11,326 bases of DNA. It comes from Bdellovibrionales bacterium. Its GTDB lineage: Bacteria > Bdellovibrionota > Bacteriovoracia > Bacteriovoracales > Bacteriovoracaceae. The notes beneath the pieces were generated by a model. That model was not told the DNA's origin and did not search any database. It saw only the letters and a list, made by a program, of their open reading frames with translations. The translations under genes were made by a program, and so were the position numbers. This document shows positions 1 through 6,888 of the stretch, piece after piece. The first letter of the stretch is position 1, and each line of letters begins with the position of its first letter. The stretch spans positions 1 through 11,326 of the forward strand of contig JAHFAA010000087.1 in the NCBI GenBank assembly GCA_023250775.1. Reading direction: 5' to 3'.

Positions 1-168
1 ATAAAGGCCGCCTTGAAGGTCAAGGCCTAAACTAATTTTTGATTTAATGGGAAATTTGGAATTTTCATCAAACTTAAAAACAGTCGGCATGACGGCCACG
101 ACTGATATGACCGTTAAAAACACAAATAACAAAAATCGGTACCACCAATTCGCCTTCATCGTTTCCAT
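1..168 (-). CDS. secD: SecD N-terminus (partial): Sec translocon accessory subunit
   Basis: Reading the minus strand from the ATG at 168 gives 56 residues that run off the left edge of the window. A cytoplasmic N-terminus (METMKANWWYR) is followed by one hydrophobic helix at about residues 11-30. The periplasmic segment that follows ends in the hallmark GLDLQGGLY (residues 48-56), close to the GLDLQGG motif that opens the first periplasmic domain of SecD. SecD, with SecF and YajC, uses the proton-motive force to help release preproteins on the periplasmic side of SecYEG. An in-frame ATG at 159 is an alternative start; neither start has a strong Shine-Dalgarno. It is the last visible gene of the queA-tgt-yajC-tatA-secD series, and secF would be expected beyond the edge. 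Identity is near certain despite the short length. Confidence 0.9.
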   Translation of the reverse strand, partial: METMKANWWYRFLLFVFLTVISVVAVMPTVFKFDENSKFPIKSKISLGLDLQGGLY

Positions 169-210
169 CCCGCGCTTTTGATTTTGATAAGTATTGAGTT
201 AAACAGTGAA

Positions 211-240
211 ATTATAGAACAGGGCTTCAGGGCCTTGCAA
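211..240 (-). promoter_or_regulatory. sigma70-like promoter upstream of secD
   Basis: On the minus strand a -35-like TTGCAA (235-240) is followed, after an 18-base spacer, by a perfect TATAAT (complement of 211-216). Transcription would start near 204, leaving a leader of about 36 bases before the secD ATG at 168. It lies in the 117-base gap between tatA and secD, the only sizeable gap in this cluster, so secD (and secF) could be transcribed independently of the upstream genes. No convincing terminator is seen after tatA, so read-through is also likely. Confidence 0.5.
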
Positions 241-285
241 GAAAAACATCGTACAAAACAATAAAACTATTGAGTTGCAGAAAAT

Positions 286-567
286 CTAAACTTCAGGTTT
301 TTTTTCTGGAGTGACAGGAGCAGGAGATGCCGCAGCAGGCTCCTTTCGAATATTGGGATAGGGGGTCTGTAAGGCCGAAGTGATTTTTTGCAAATCTTCA
401 CTTCGGACTTCCTTGGCAACACTGGCTTGAAAATCGTCTTTGGCCTTTTGGAATTCGCGAAGAGCACGGCCAAGGCCTTGGGCCAATTCAGGAAGCTTCT
501 TCGGCCCAATAAAGATCAGGGCGATGACCCCAATTAACAGCAACTCTCCTGCGCCAAGACCAAACAT
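286..567 (-). CDS. tatA: TatA/E family twin-arginine translocase subunit
   Basis: This 93-residue protein has the full TatA layout. A short N-terminus (MFGLGAGE) leads into a transmembrane helix at about residues 8-20. The conserved FIGPKKLPELAQGLG hinge follows (residues 19-33), then an amphipathic helix (ALREFQKAKDDF, to about residue 46) and a Pro/Ala/Lys-rich polar tail. TatA oligomers form the transient pore through which folded twin-arginine-signal proteins cross the inner membrane. The acidic residue at position 8 is common in TatA outside E. coli; the short tail argues against TatB. The start has a clear AGGAG six bases upstream. It lies 19 bases after yajC, so the two are probably co-transcribed, which places a Tat gene among Sec genes. 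A run of eight A's sits six codons before the stop. Confidence 0.9.
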   Translation of the reverse strand: MFGLGAGELLLIGVIALIFIGPKKLPELAQGLGRALREFQKAKDDFQASVAKEVRSEDLQKITSALQTPYPNIRKEPAAASPAPVTPEKKPEV

Positions 568-586
568 AGTTCGCTCCTAAAAAGGC

Positions 587-997
587 CTACTTCGCTTTCT
601 TATCTGCTTCTTTTTTCGCTGCAGGTGTTTCTTCTTCGAGAACCTTGGCGGACTTGCCAGCAATGTGGCCACGAAGAACTTTCAGTTTAACGCCCGCATC
701 TACTTCCAGCGTCACAATTTTTTCAGTCATGCCGGCGATCGTTCCAAGCAGTCCTGATTTCGTGAAAACCTCATCGCCCTTTGCCAGGGCATTCAACATT
801 GATTGCTCTTCTTGAAGACGTTTTTTCTGAGGGCGGATCATGAGAAAATAAAAAATGAAAAATACGACGATGAAAGGTAGGAAACTAAAAAGGGGGTTCT
901 GAGCTGGCCCGGCGGCGGGAGTTCCTTCGGCATAAGCAGAAGACATCGTAAGATCACTTAACCATCCGAAAACACTAGAAATGAAACGCTCTAACAT
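587..997 (-). CDS. yajC: YajC, Sec translocon accessory membrane protein
   Basis: With the ATG at 997 the protein has 136 residues. A weakly hydrophobic N-terminal stretch is followed by a strong transmembrane helix at about residues 36-54, then the YajC signature FLMIRPQKKR (51-60). A small cytoplasmic beta domain comes next, with GDEVFTKSGLLGTIAG (74-89), and a Lys/Ala/Glu-rich tail. YajC binds SecD-SecF and supports preprotein export. I prefer ATG 997 over the in-frame TTG at 1003 because AGGA lies six bases before the ATG and would abut the TTG. The roughly 30-residue N-terminal extension before the membrane helix is longer than in E. coli YajC and includes an AYAE segment. It starts 23 bases after the tgt stop, consistent with one operon. 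Confidence 0.93.
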   Translation of the reverse strand: MLERFISSVFGWLSDLTMSSAYAEGTPAAGPAQNPLFSFLPFIVVFFIFYFLMIRPQKKRLQEEQSMLNALAKGDEVFTKSGLLGTIAGMTEKIVTLEVDAGVKLKVLRGHIAGKSAKVLEEETPAAKKEADKKAK

Positions 998-1020
998 AGT
1001 CAATCCTTTGGGACATTGTT

Positions 1021-2151
1021 TTAAGTTGTGGGGTTCAAGACAATATACGACTTATAGAACTCCTGGCAATAATCGTCAAATCGCTTTTCTAAAATGCTGA
1101 CACGAACATCACGCATCATTTGCAGATAAAAATGAATGTTATGGTACGTCAAAAGAGTTCCGGCAGTATATTCATTGACCATAAAGAGGTGGCGGACATA
1201 GGCGCGAGAGTGAGTACGACAAACCTGACAAGCACAGTGCGGATCGATGGGGCGCACGTCCTCTTTAAATTCTTCGCGCTTAATCGACAAAGGCCCATTT
1301 TTGGTAATGGCCTGGCCATTTCTGGCATTTCGAGTGGGAAGAACGCAGTCAAACATATCGAGACCCGCCGTGACACCTTTCAAAATATCTAACGGAGTAC
1401 CGACCCCCATCAAGTAGCGCGGTCGCTCGCTGGGCATTTCTTCGACAAACTGATTTAAAAAATCGACCATCTCCTGGTTTTTTTCGCCCACTGACAGTCC
1501 GCCTAAGGCAAAACCGGCAAAAGGCATTTCCATCAGTGCCCGCATGCAGCGACGGCGCATCTCCAAATCCAAACCACCTTGAATAATGCCAAAGAGGGCC
1601 TGATGAGGCTTCAGCTTTACGTCACAGCAACGTCGCGCCCACAGAAGGGTGCGTTCCACCGCCTCTTCCAGGACCTCCCGGGTACAGGGCAAAGCAGGGC
1701 ATTGATCAAAGGCCATCACGATATCGCTGCCCAGAGCACGCTGAATTTCCATGGATTTTTCCGGCGTAATCATGTGGAAGCTGCCATCAATATGACTTTG
1801 AAATTTCACCCCTTCATTTGTAATTTTGTTCAGGTTGGAAAGGGAAAAGATTTGGTATCCACCGGAATCGGTTAAAATGGCGCGAGGCCAGGCCATAAAT
1901 CCGTGCAGGCCACCACCTACTCGCTCGATCAATTCATGACCGGGGCGAAGATAGAGATGATAGGTGTTACCGAGAATAATAGCGGGATCGAGTTCTAAAA
2001 GTTGCTGCTGGGTAATGGCCTTAACCGTTGCACGCGTGCCCACGGGCATAAACACCGGGGTTTGAATGCTTCCATGGGCGGTGACGATCTCTCCGGCGCG
2101 GGCCTTGCCATCTTTGCCCGCGAGAGTAAAGCTGAAAATCTTATTTTGCAT
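1021..2151 (-). CDS. tgt: tRNA-guanine transglycosylase (Tgt)
   Basis: This 376-residue protein is full length for bacterial Tgt, which exchanges the guanine at position 34 of GUN-anticodon tRNAs for the queuosine precursor preQ1. The TIM-barrel landmarks are present: the active-site DSGGYQIFS (Asp95), FDQC (Asp149), the substrate loop GLSVGE (218-223), and GLDMFDCVLPTRNARNG with the expected nucleophile Asp268. The C-terminal zinc site is intact: Cys306, Cys308, Cys311 and His337. These are spaced exactly as in the well-studied Zymomonas enzyme, so it should be active. Its ATG lies 11 bases inside the end of queA, with AGGA seven bases upstream, so translation is coupled to queA. YajC follows 23 bases downstream. 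This is the classic queA-tgt-yajC arrangement. Confidence 0.97.
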   Translation of the reverse strand: MQNKIFSFTLAGKDGKARAGEIVTAHGSIQTPVFMPVGTRATVKAITQQQLLELDPAIILGNTYHLYLRPGHELIERVGGGLHGFMAWPRAILTDSGGYQIFSLSNLNKITNEGVKFQSHIDGSFHMITPEKSMEIQRALGSDIVMAFDQCPALPCTREVLEEAVERTLLWARRCCDVKLKPHQALFGIIQGGLDLEMRRRCMRALMEMPFAGFALGGLSVGEKNQEMVDFLNQFVEEMPSERPRYLMGVGTPLDILKGVTAGLDMFDCVLPTRNARNGQAITKNGPLSIKREEFKEDVRPIDPHCACQVCRTHSRAYVRHLFMVNEYTAGTLLTYHNIHFYLQMMRDVRVSILEKRFDDYCQEFYKSYIVLNPTT

Positions 2152-3205
2152 GTTCCAATCCTGTTATGAACATAGCATCACCATAGCTAAAAAAGCGATA
2201 CTGGAGTTGAATCGCCTCCTGATAAAGCTGCAGAATTTTTTCTCGACCAACCAGGGCACTGACCAGCATGAGAAGGGTGCTTTGGGGCAAATGAAAATTG
2301 GTTATCAGACCATCAATGGAACGAATACTTTTTCCGGGATAAAGAAAAATTTTGGTGTTGGTGATCTGGTCTGCCTCAAAATGAGGAGTCAGCATGGCAC
2401 TTTCGAGAGCGCGCAATGAGGTGGTGCCAACGGCAATGATGGGTGTGCCTTCTGCCCGCGCCTTTTTAATTTTGCTCCATGATGCCTGTTCGATGAAAAA
2501 ACTTTCTTGATGCATTTTATGTTCCAGAATATTTTCAGTCATGACTGGACGAAAGGTCCCCGGCCCGACATGTAAGGTGACAAAGGCCTGCTCATGGCCT
2601 TGTTCCAGCAAGGCGGTCAAAGCTTTTTGAGTAAAATGCAAACCCGCGGTGGGAGCGGCGGTGGCCCCGACATTTCTGGCATAGACCGTTTGGTAGTCGT
2701 GGCGATCATTCCCGTCGCTCACACCATTTCGAATATAAGGAGGGATGGGAATCTGCCCTTCGGACTCGAGCAGAGTGGCAATATTCACGCCCGATAAGTT
2801 GACTAGATATGTTTCATTCTCGGTGCGTTTTACGATCGTCACGGTTAGATCGGATTTGGAACCAAACAAAAACTGATCGCCAACGTCTTTGCGTCCATTG
2901 GAGCGCATCAGACACTCATACAGACCGTCCTGATCGGGCGCCAAACTGAGAACAAAGAGTTCCGCCTTTCCACCCGTCTTCTTTTTTCCTTGCAGGCGAC
3001 AGGGAAAAACCTTGGTGTTGTTGAAAACCAAAAGGGCCCGAGGGGGAAGATGTTGCGCCAGCTGATGAAACAAGGCATGGGTGGTTCGATGGCCGGCAAG
3101 ATCATGAACAAGCAAACGCGACTGATCGCGCTCGAGCAAAGGCCGCTCGGCGACTAAATTCGGAGGCAGGGAGTAGTCATAAGATTTAAGCAAAAAATCT
3201 TTCAT
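2141..3205 (-). CDS. queA: S-adenosylmethionine:tRNA ribosyltransferase-isomerase (QueA)
   Basis: This 354-residue protein matches QueA over its full length. QueA moves the ribosyl part of SAM to preQ1-modified tRNA to give epoxyqueuosine, the step after Tgt. Family motifs occur in order: VFNNTKVFPCRL (60-71), IPIPPYIR (152-159), YQTVYA (171-176), GATAAPTAGLHFT (180-192), HVGPGTF (212-218), GTTSLRALES (260-269), LITNFHLPQSTLLMLVSA (300-317) and YRFFSYGDAM (336-345). The start has a modest AAGG about eight bases upstream. It heads the minus-strand series and overlaps tgt by 11 bases, so both queuosine enzymes are made together. Its promoter must lie in the short region shared with the divergent gene at 3268, but I could not pick one confidently. 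Confidence 0.97.
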   Translation of the reverse strand: MKDFLLKSYDYSLPPNLVAERPLLERDQSRLLVHDLAGHRTTHALFHQLAQHLPPRALLVFNNTKVFPCRLQGKKKTGGKAELFVLSLAPDQDGLYECLMRSNGRKDVGDQFLFGSKSDLTVTIVKRTENETYLVNLSGVNIATLLESEGQIPIPPYIRNGVSDGNDRHDYQTVYARNVGATAAPTAGLHFTQKALTALLEQGHEQAFVTLHVGPGTFRPVMTENILEHKMHQESFFIEQASWSKIKKARAEGTPIIAVGTTSLRALESAMLTPHFEADQITNTKIFLYPGKSIRSIDGLITNFHLPQSTLLMLVSALVGREKILQLYQEAIQLQYRFFSYGDAMFITGLEHAK

Positions 3206-3224
3206 AGCTTGGCCTTTTATAAAT

Positions 3225-3236
3225 CAAGAATTCTTG
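3225..3236. repeat. perfect 12-base palindrome in a divergent intergenic region
   Basis: CAAGAATTCTTG is a perfect inverted repeat with no spacer, lying between divergent queA and the secreted-protein gene. It overlaps the first three bases of the predicted -35 box (3234-3239) of the plus-strand promoter. Its position would suit a dimeric repressor operator acting on one or both genes. A chance palindrome around an EcoRI-type GAATTC is also possible. Confidence 0.4.
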
Positions 3237-3261
3237 TAAGTCATCCAAGGTTCGCTATAAT
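3234..3261 (+). promoter_or_regulatory. promoter placed for a leaderless transcript
   Basis: A -35-like TTGTAA (3234-3239), a 16-base spacer and a perfect TATAAT (3256-3261) precede the ATG at 3268 by only six bases. A start site the usual six to seven bases after the -10 box falls on or next to the A of that ATG. The GGTGGA directly before the ATG is too close to act as a Shine-Dalgarno. If this promoter is used, the mRNA would be leaderless. Confidence 0.5.
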
Positions 3262-3267
3262 GGTGGA

Positions 3268-3714
3268 ATGAAGTATTTGATTTTTTCCGTCCTCCTTGCG
3301 TTTCATTTCAATGCCTATGCTCAAGATCAAGACGAGTCCGATGGGCCAGAGGCCCTTCGAAGTGAGTTGCAGGAATTAGTCGTGGCATCTAAGGAAGTGA
3401 ATGTGACGAACTTGGCCCCTGCCGAAGTTGCCAAGGTGGAAGAATCCGTCTCCACCCAAGAGGCGGCGCCGGTTCGAGCGACTGAGTTTTCTGACGGGGA
3501 TCTTCCAGTGGACGTACCAAAGAGTCCAGAGGTGACAGAAAGCGTGCCGACCGAAACGCCAGAAAAAGAAATACCACCGACCGCCAGCGATGCCACCACG
3601 CCGCCCCTTCCCCGAAATCGTCTACGCGCTAATAATGAAGAGACGACTGAGATGGTGTCTCCATCCCCAGTTCAGAAACCTGCTCCCCGACTCCTGCGTC
3701 AACGAGCGCGATAA
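3268..3714 (+). CDS. small secreted Pro/Glu-rich protein, function unknown
   Basis: This is a 148-residue protein that I do not recognise. It opens with a clear Sec signal peptide: MK, a hydrophobic core YLIFSVLLAF, and a signal peptidase I site AYA before Gln19. There is no lipobox Cys. The mature part is low in complexity, rich in Pro, Glu, Thr, Val and Ala, acidic for most of its length and probably disordered. The last 35 residues turn basic and contain two similar patches, PRNRLRA (115-121) and PRLLRQRAR (140-148), which might bind an anionic partner. It stands alone on the plus strand, divergent from queA. Its last 16 bases overlap the end of the converging gene at 3699, leaving no space for a separate terminator. 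The signal peptide and own promoter make it a real gene; the role is open. Confidence 0.72.
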   Translation: MKYLIFSVLLAFHFNAYAQDQDESDGPEALRSELQELVVASKEVNVTNLAPAEVAKVEESVSTQEAAPVRATEFSDGDLPVDVPKSPEVTESVPTETPEKEIPPTASDATTPPLPRNRLRANNEETTEMVSPSPVQKPAPRLLRQRAR

Positions 3715-4808
3715 ATTTTGATTCGATACATTTGCACGCACTCTTGGGAAATCAGCTCACGGTAATGGTCTGAGACATCCTCAAATCCGTTCAGATCAGG
3801 TTCTAAGACGTTCAGGTAATAACGAACAGACACCAGTCCACCGGAGCGCATGGCCGGGCGAATTTTCGTCAGATAGTTTTTCTCCAGTTCCCCGCTAAAA
3901 TAAGAGGGCACATCACTGATGGAGAGAAAATCCACACTATTTTGGCCCAGCTCTTTTGTCACAGTGTCGAGGCCGCCAAGAATATCCTGATTGATATAAA
4001 CAAGGTCAGAATCGAGGTTTTGCATGCGCGGTTTCATTTCATCAAACGTGCTCAAACGGGCCTCCAGAGGATTGCCGTCTTCGTGTCCAATTTTGCCATA
4101 GAAGCACAGGTGAGCAAAAAAAGATCGCCGCGCCATCTGATGGGTAAACAAACGATCGAAAGCATCATAGTAAAATTGGAAGTAACTCTCCGACAGCGAC
4201 TTCTTCACAAAATCACCCTTATAAAGAAGAGCATTAAAAACCGATTTATTTCCCAACAAAAAAAGCACCGCCTTCCATTCGGTCATGGGAAATTCATGCT
4301 GATAGTAGGCCTTCTGATCTGCCAGATTGTGAAAGGTTAAAATCCGTCCGTAATCCTTGCGCAGGAGAAGACGCAGCCCCTTGGAGAGCAGTTGAAAAGT
4401 TCGTTCCCATTTGCCGAGATACAAAATGGAAGCGTAATTGAGGGGACCAAAAACCTCATGAAAATAACTGCGTGTTTGAACACTCAGAGGCAATTCATTT
4501 AAAATGATTTTTCGATAATGGCCGTAGTCATACTCACCAAAAGGAGGATAGCCCCAAAATTTTAAAAAGGAATAATAATCCAAGGACTGATAGGTGCGGG
4601 CCCTCAATTCTGTGATCGCCAATTGTTCTTTGCTCAAATCAATGGCAAATAATTTTTTGGAAAAGGCCATGAGTGGGAGGCATCGTCCTCCACTGCCGGC
4701 AATCGCCACGGAGACTTGGGGTTTGAGCTGACGACAAATTTCATATTCTACGGTGGTGTCTTCGTTACCGAGAGAATAATTGATTCCGCTAAAATATTTT
4801 TTCGACAT
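3699..4808 (-). CDS. DUF3419/BtaA-like SAM-dependent aminocarboxypropyl transferase
   Basis: The 369-residue protein matches the DUF3419 family, whose known member BtaA transfers the 3-amino-3-carboxypropyl group of SAM to diacylglycerol in betaine-lipid synthesis. The N-terminal pattern is typical: a Tyr/Asn start, the acidic pair in NEDTTVEYE (15-23), a SAM-binding strand-loop AIAGSGGRC (35-43), AIDLSKEQLAITELRA (55-70) and YYSFLKFWGY (78-87). Near the C-terminus DFLSISDVPSYF (293-304) resembles the family's SN/SD motif. The protein should be soluble or membrane-peripheral. It is the last gene of a minus-strand operon, 28 bases after the AAR-like gene. No BtaB-type methyltransferase is visible, so the product may be an unmethylated head group or another lipid. 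The family call is good; the exact substrate is inferred. Confidence 0.8.
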   Translation of the reverse strand: MSKKYFSGINYSLGNEDTTVEYEICRQLKPQVSVAIAGSGGRCLPLMAFSKKLFAIDLSKEQLAITELRARTYQSLDYYSFLKFWGYPPFGEYDYGHYRKIILNELPLSVQTRSYFHEVFGPLNYASILYLGKWERTFQLLSKGLRLLLRKDYGRILTFHNLADQKAYYQHEFPMTEWKAVLFLLGNKSVFNALLYKGDFVKKSLSESYFQFYYDAFDRLFTHQMARRSFFAHLCFYGKIGHEDGNPLEARLSTFDEMKPRMQNLDSDLVYINQDILGGLDTVTKELGQNSVDFLSISDVPSYFSGELEKNYLTKIRPAMRSGGLVSVRYYLNVLEPDLNGFEDVSDHYRELISQECVQMYRIKIYRAR

Positions 4809-4809
4809 A

Positions 4810-4825
4810 AGGCATTCCTATGCCT
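4810..4825 (-). promoter_or_regulatory. hairpin presenting the Shine-Dalgarno of the DUF3419 gene
   Basis: On the minus strand AGGCAT-AGGA-ATGCCT forms a perfect six-base-pair stem with the Shine-Dalgarno AGGA as its tetraloop, ending just before the ATG at 4808. A flanking G-U and U-A could add two more pairs. Such a structure could tune translation of the last operon gene independently of the genes upstream. It is seen only as sequence complementarity. Confidence 0.4.
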
Positions 4826-4836
4826 CAATTGTATCA

Positions 4837-6888
4837 TCAATTTTTTGTAAGTGCCTTAATTGCGTGGCCTCGGCAGAGTTCAAATTCTTCATCGGAAATA
4901 ATTCCTTGATGGCCCATAATATGTGAAAGACGAACACCGTGCTCCCGCGCCAGACGATCGATCTCGAGCACTTTCTCATAATCAATATTGCGTGACAGAG
5001 TAAAGGACTCAAGTTTTCCTTCCATGGCCAAAAGAGCGGTTTCGGCCAAGCAGGCGTAAACCACATTGCCATGCAAACCCAAATTGACGGTAATTTTAAC
5101 AGTCCCAGGCAGCTCAACTTCCCCACTGGCAATCACCATGACATCGGGACGTTTCAGGGCATCTTCCTCGGTCACATCAAAGGGGCGACTGACATCACAG
5201 ATGACACAACCGGGACGAACAGCATTGATATCTAAAACTTTTTTTCCGCGACTGCTGGTTGTGGTGATCACCAGATGGCAGGCGTTTAAGTAAGGCGTTG
5301 GGTCGGTGGCCACATGAATTTCACAATGGGGAGCGAGGCGGGCTATTTCACCTTTAAGTTCTAAAAGTTTATAGGCGCGTGGGGCCACGAGAAAAAGTTT
5401 TTTCCATTTCTGTGCCAGAAGTTTCGCCGAGACGGCGCCGATACTTCCAGTAGCACCAATCACCATGCAAACCCCTTGCATAATCTCATCTTGCTCTTCA
5501 ACCATTCCCATTTTCTTCACCGCCACTTTGGCGGCCCAAAGACTTGAGGCGGCCGAGAGCGAGTTGCCGGTGGTCACGGGAATGGGCGAACGGCGGGCGA
5601 CGGTGATGCCTGCATCTCCCACAATTTTGGTGTAGGCACCAAGGCCAATGATGCCGGCACCGGCCACGGAGGCGTGCTGGGCCAGCTTCACCAATCTGCG
5701 ATAAACCACTTCAGGGTCTTTTTCCATCAATTTGCGCGGGGTCTCGGTGGCGGAGTAAATAAGTCCTTCAACCTCTTTGCCATTTTTTTCACTTTTCACA
5801 CCGAGAATTCGTCCATAGAAAATCCCTGGCAGCATGGAGATAATATTTTCCGCGGCATTTTCAAAAGGCTCCAGCGCCTGTGGGAAATTTTGAGTCACCC
5901 ATTTCAATTTTGGGTGATAAAAAAGATGTTTTTTATTTAAAGGATGAATAATAAATGCAAATTTAGTTTTTTCATCATCGCTCTTAGCATTGAGATCACG
6001 CAACTCAGGGCCTAAATGCAAACGCTGAATCCAATCTAAGAGATTATTTTCATCCAGATGCGCTGTCACCTGTTGCAGTGCCTGCAAAAGTGCTTCGAAT
6101 ACGGCGTAGTTTATACACGGGCCGATATTAAGGTGAGGGAGGCAGGCGACCACTTTCGACACCCCATGGGCCTTTAGCTTGGCCTCAAATTCGGGCGTGG
6201 CAAAATCGACAATTAAGACCTTGCCTTTCAGGTGATGCAGATCCATTAAATTGATGGTGTTCATGGCACCAACAAAAATGTCGCTGCTGAGAAATTTCTT
6301 GAGCGGAAAGGGATAATGTTTTCGGGGCGAGAAATCGGCCACCTGAGAACGTTTTAATTTCATTTTTCGAAATAAATTATTGCCCACTCTTAAAAATAAA
6401 TTGAGCTGCTCGGAAGAAGTGAGCACAAAGGGCAAACGCAGAAAATAAAATGGATCGGCCATGCTGATTTGGTTCTGGAATTCCTCCAGCACCTCGAGCA
6501 AATTGAGCTGGAACGAGGCGGAGTAAATGCCAATGCGTTTTTTACTTAAGAGCTGCTGATTTTTGAGGACGAACTGGCGCATGGCCCAAGGCAGGTAGAC
6601 ATCTTTCAGCGCCTGACCGTCGACAATCAAAGTTTCTTTAGCACAGCGTTTAAGTTCAAGTGAAACGGGGTGAGTAAATTCACCGCCCTTATATTTAATA
6701 ATGGGAGGAAGACCGCTTAAGGCAATGACATCGACATGGCCGTCGTATTGTTCAATTAAACGTTTGGTCAGCTCGACATCAAAATTAGTTCCATATTGTG
6801 TCAGACGGATCGGCTGGCCTTGAAATTCCACCACCTCATCAACGTAGGATTGTGCCAAGGTAAATGCCAGTGAAAGAATGTGCTTCAT
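4837..6888 (-). CDS. long-chain acyl-ACP reductase-like protein with an extra N-terminal domain
   Basis: The protein has 683 residues from the ATG at 6888, chosen because it forms an ATGA overlap with the stop of the preceding gene and follows GGGGG; an in-frame ATG at 6900 is possible. Residues from about 310 resemble cyanobacterial acyl-ACP reductase (AAR), which reduces acyl-ACP to fatty aldehyde. The visible matches are AFIIHPL (311-317), GLGAYTKIV (415-423), TTGNS (439-443), the NADPH-binding VIGATGSIG (476-484) and YACLAETALLAMEG (611-624). Cys613 in that last motif matches the AAR acyl-thioester cysteine. AAR is about 340 residues, so roughly 300 residues are extra. That part looks like a degenerate second copy: GIYSASFQLN (120-129) sits where a nucleotide loop would be, followed by SSDIFV (201-206), VLIVDFATPEF (224-234) and NYAVFEALL (260-268), which lacks the Cys. 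It is the third gene of the operon. Catalysis is inferred from the C-terminal half. Confidence 0.8.
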   Translation of the reverse strand: MKHILSLAFTLAQSYVDEVVEFQGQPIRLTQYGTNFDVELTKRLIEQYDGHVDVIALSGLPPIIKYKGGEFTHPVSLELKRCAKETLIVDGQALKDVYLPWAMRQFVLKNQQLLSKKRIGIYSASFQLNLLEVLEEFQNQISMADPFYFLRLPFVLTSSEQLNLFLRVGNNLFRKMKLKRSQVADFSPRKHYPFPLKKFLSSDIFVGAMNTINLMDLHHLKGKVLIVDFATPEFEAKLKAHGVSKVVACLPHLNIGPCINYAVFEALLQALQQVTAHLDENNLLDWIQRLHLGPELRDLNAKSDDEKTKFAFIIHPLNKKHLFYHPKLKWVTQNFPQALEPFENAAENIISMLPGIFYGRILGVKSEKNGKEVEGLIYSATETPRKLMEKDPEVVYRRLVKLAQHASVAGAGIIGLGAYTKIVGDAGITVARRSPIPVTTGNSLSAASSLWAAKVAVKKMGMVEEQDEIMQGVCMVIGATGSIGAVSAKLLAQKWKKLFLVAPRAYKLLELKGEIARLAPHCEIHVATDPTPYLNACHLVITTTSSRGKKVLDINAVRPGCVICDVSRPFDVTEEDALKRPDVMVIASGEVELPGTVKITVNLGLHGNVVYACLAETALLAMEGKLESFTLSRNIDYEKVLEIDRLAREHGVRLSHIMGHQGIISDEEFELCRGHAIKALTKN

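Noticed and set aside
244..270. Possible terminator after tatA (minus strand CAATA-GTTT-TATTG followed by TTTT)
   Set aside because: The stem is only five A/T-rich pairs and the T run is short, so it is unlikely to terminate transcription.
298..307. A8 run near the 3' end of tatA as a programmed frameshift site
   Set aside because: A shift would only swap the last few residues for a short tail ending near 267; there is no downstream domain and no stimulatory structure.
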